Shown here piece by piece: positions 50,632-51,171 of a DNA stretch of 51,171 bases (position 1 is the stretch's first letter; each line of letters starts with the position of its first letter). The stretch is from Bradyrhizobium vignae (lineage in GTDB: Bacteria; Pseudomonadota; Alphaproteobacteria; Rhizobiales; Xanthobacteraceae). The translations under genes were made by a program, and so were the position numbers. The notes below the pieces were generated by a model, which did not search any database, was not told where the DNA came from, and was given only the letters and a program-made list of their open reading frames with translations. The stretch is taken from assembly GCF_004114425.1 (NCBI RefSeq), contig NZ_RDQF01000055.1, forward strand, positions 1-51,171, read 5' to 3'.

Positions 50632-51006
50632 ATGAAACGGCGCAATTTTGCTCGTCGTCCCGGCTGCTCCGTCGAGGCGACTCTGGACCTGATCGACGGC
50701 AAGTGGAAGGGCGTAATCCTCTATCACCTGCAGAGCGGAACCCAGCGCTTCGGTGAATTGCGCCGCCGGATGCCCGGCATCACCCAGCGCATGCTGACAA
50801 AACAGCTTCGCGCGCTGGAGGAGGACAATCTCGTCATCCGCAAGGTCTATGCCGAGGTGCCGCCGCGCGTGGAGTATTGCCTGTCGGAGCTGGGTGAGAG
50901 CCTCAAGCCTGTCATCGACATCCTGAAGGCCTGGGGCGAGAGCCATCAGGAGCGGCTGTCCTGCGCGCCGCCGCCGCCGGTCGTGAAGAAGAAGCGCGCG
51001 GCGTAA
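50632..51006 (+). CDS. HxlR-family winged-helix regulator
   Basis: A 124-residue HxlR/MarR-like regulator. RRPGCSVEATLDLIDGKWKG has the conserved Cys used by redox- or quinone-sensing members (Cys11); RFGELRRRMPGITQRMLTKQ is the recognition helix, followed by the wing. The C-terminus is a short PPPP-KKK tail. The ATG at 50632 is preferred over a TTG at 50608. It probably regulates itself and the divergent reductase at 49497-50510. Confidence 0.9.
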   Translation: MKRRNFARRPGCSVEATLDLIDGKWKGVILYHLQSGTQRFGELRRRMPGITQRMLTKQLRALEEDNLVIRKVYAEVPPRVEYCLSELGESLKPVIDILKAWGESHQERLSCAPPPPVVKKKRAA

Positions 51007-51171
51007 CTGGTTGAACGGCGCCGTCGTTCTTCACCTCTCCCCAGCGGGGAGCAACTGTGTTGAAGTAGCCCGGCGATCGGCCGGCCTCAAGGCTGGCGCT
51101 GGCGCGCCACCGCCTCCGGCGGCTTCCGGCCTTGACCCCGTCCGCTCGCCGGTCTTCAGGGCGTGCAAGCG
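51007..51171. other. Window end without a gene
   Basis: These 165 bases hold GC-rich inverted segments (cctctccccagcggggag, gccaccgcctccggcggc) and no supported gene. They look like intergenic repeat DNA. Confidence 0.4.

Overview
This window comes from a GC-rich alphaproteobacterium, most likely Bradyrhizobium or a close relative in the Nitrobacteraceae. The assignment rests on the protein sequences of RpoB, RpoC, RpoA and the ribosomal proteins, on S14 lacking zinc-ribbon cysteines, on the genus-typical accessory families (SDR enzymes, a Bug-type solute-binding protein, an IS110-like transposase start) and on dispersed palindromes of the kind scattered through Bradyrhizobium genomes. No database search was run.

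Layout. Positions 1-4108 hold the 5' end of an IS110-type transposase, two short-chain dehydrogenases, a histidine phosphatase and a beta-lactamase-fold serine hydrolase. tRNA-Trp(CCA) lies at 4258-4333. From 4334 to about 7856 is a recombination scar: two same-strand pieces of what looks like one tyrosine recombinase, a frameshifted diheme cytochrome c fragment, a 3'-truncated small membrane protein, orphan small ORFs and a 5'-truncated C-methyltransferase. It separates tRNA-Trp from secE, which I expect to be close neighbours in relatives.

From 8180 to 46395 the window is the main gene-expression superlocus, all on the plus strand: secE-nusG-rplK-rplA; a frameshifted 2-hydroxyacid dehydrogenase; rplJ-rplL-rpoB-rpoC ending in a strong intrinsic terminator; two accessory genes (a flavin oxidoreductase fused to a methyltransferase, and an MsbA-like ABC exporter with acidic tails); a 0.9-kb gene-free block with unusual inverted repeats; rpsL-rpsG-fusA-tuf; the S10-spc genes rpsJ to rplO; secY-adk; and rpsM-rpsK-rpoA-rplQ with its own terminator. 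These genes build the ribosome, the RNA polymerase core, two elongation factors, NusG and the Sec channel.

After rplQ (46475-51171) come ordinary accessory genes: a Bug-family binding protein, an SDR with a DUF1330-like partner, a small secreted protein, and a divergent pair of a zinc-free quinone-reductase-like protein and an HxlR regulator.

The points most worth a second look are the split integrase and scar beside tRNA-Trp, the FAD-methyltransferase fusion next to its ABC exporter, the histone-H1-like tail on adenylate kinase, the interlocking inverted repeats upstream of rpsL, the one-base frameshift at the catalytic His of the dehydrogenase between rplA and rplJ, and copies of a dispersed palindrome inside the ribosomal protein operons. 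I did not find a clearly new multi-gene defence or metabolic system.
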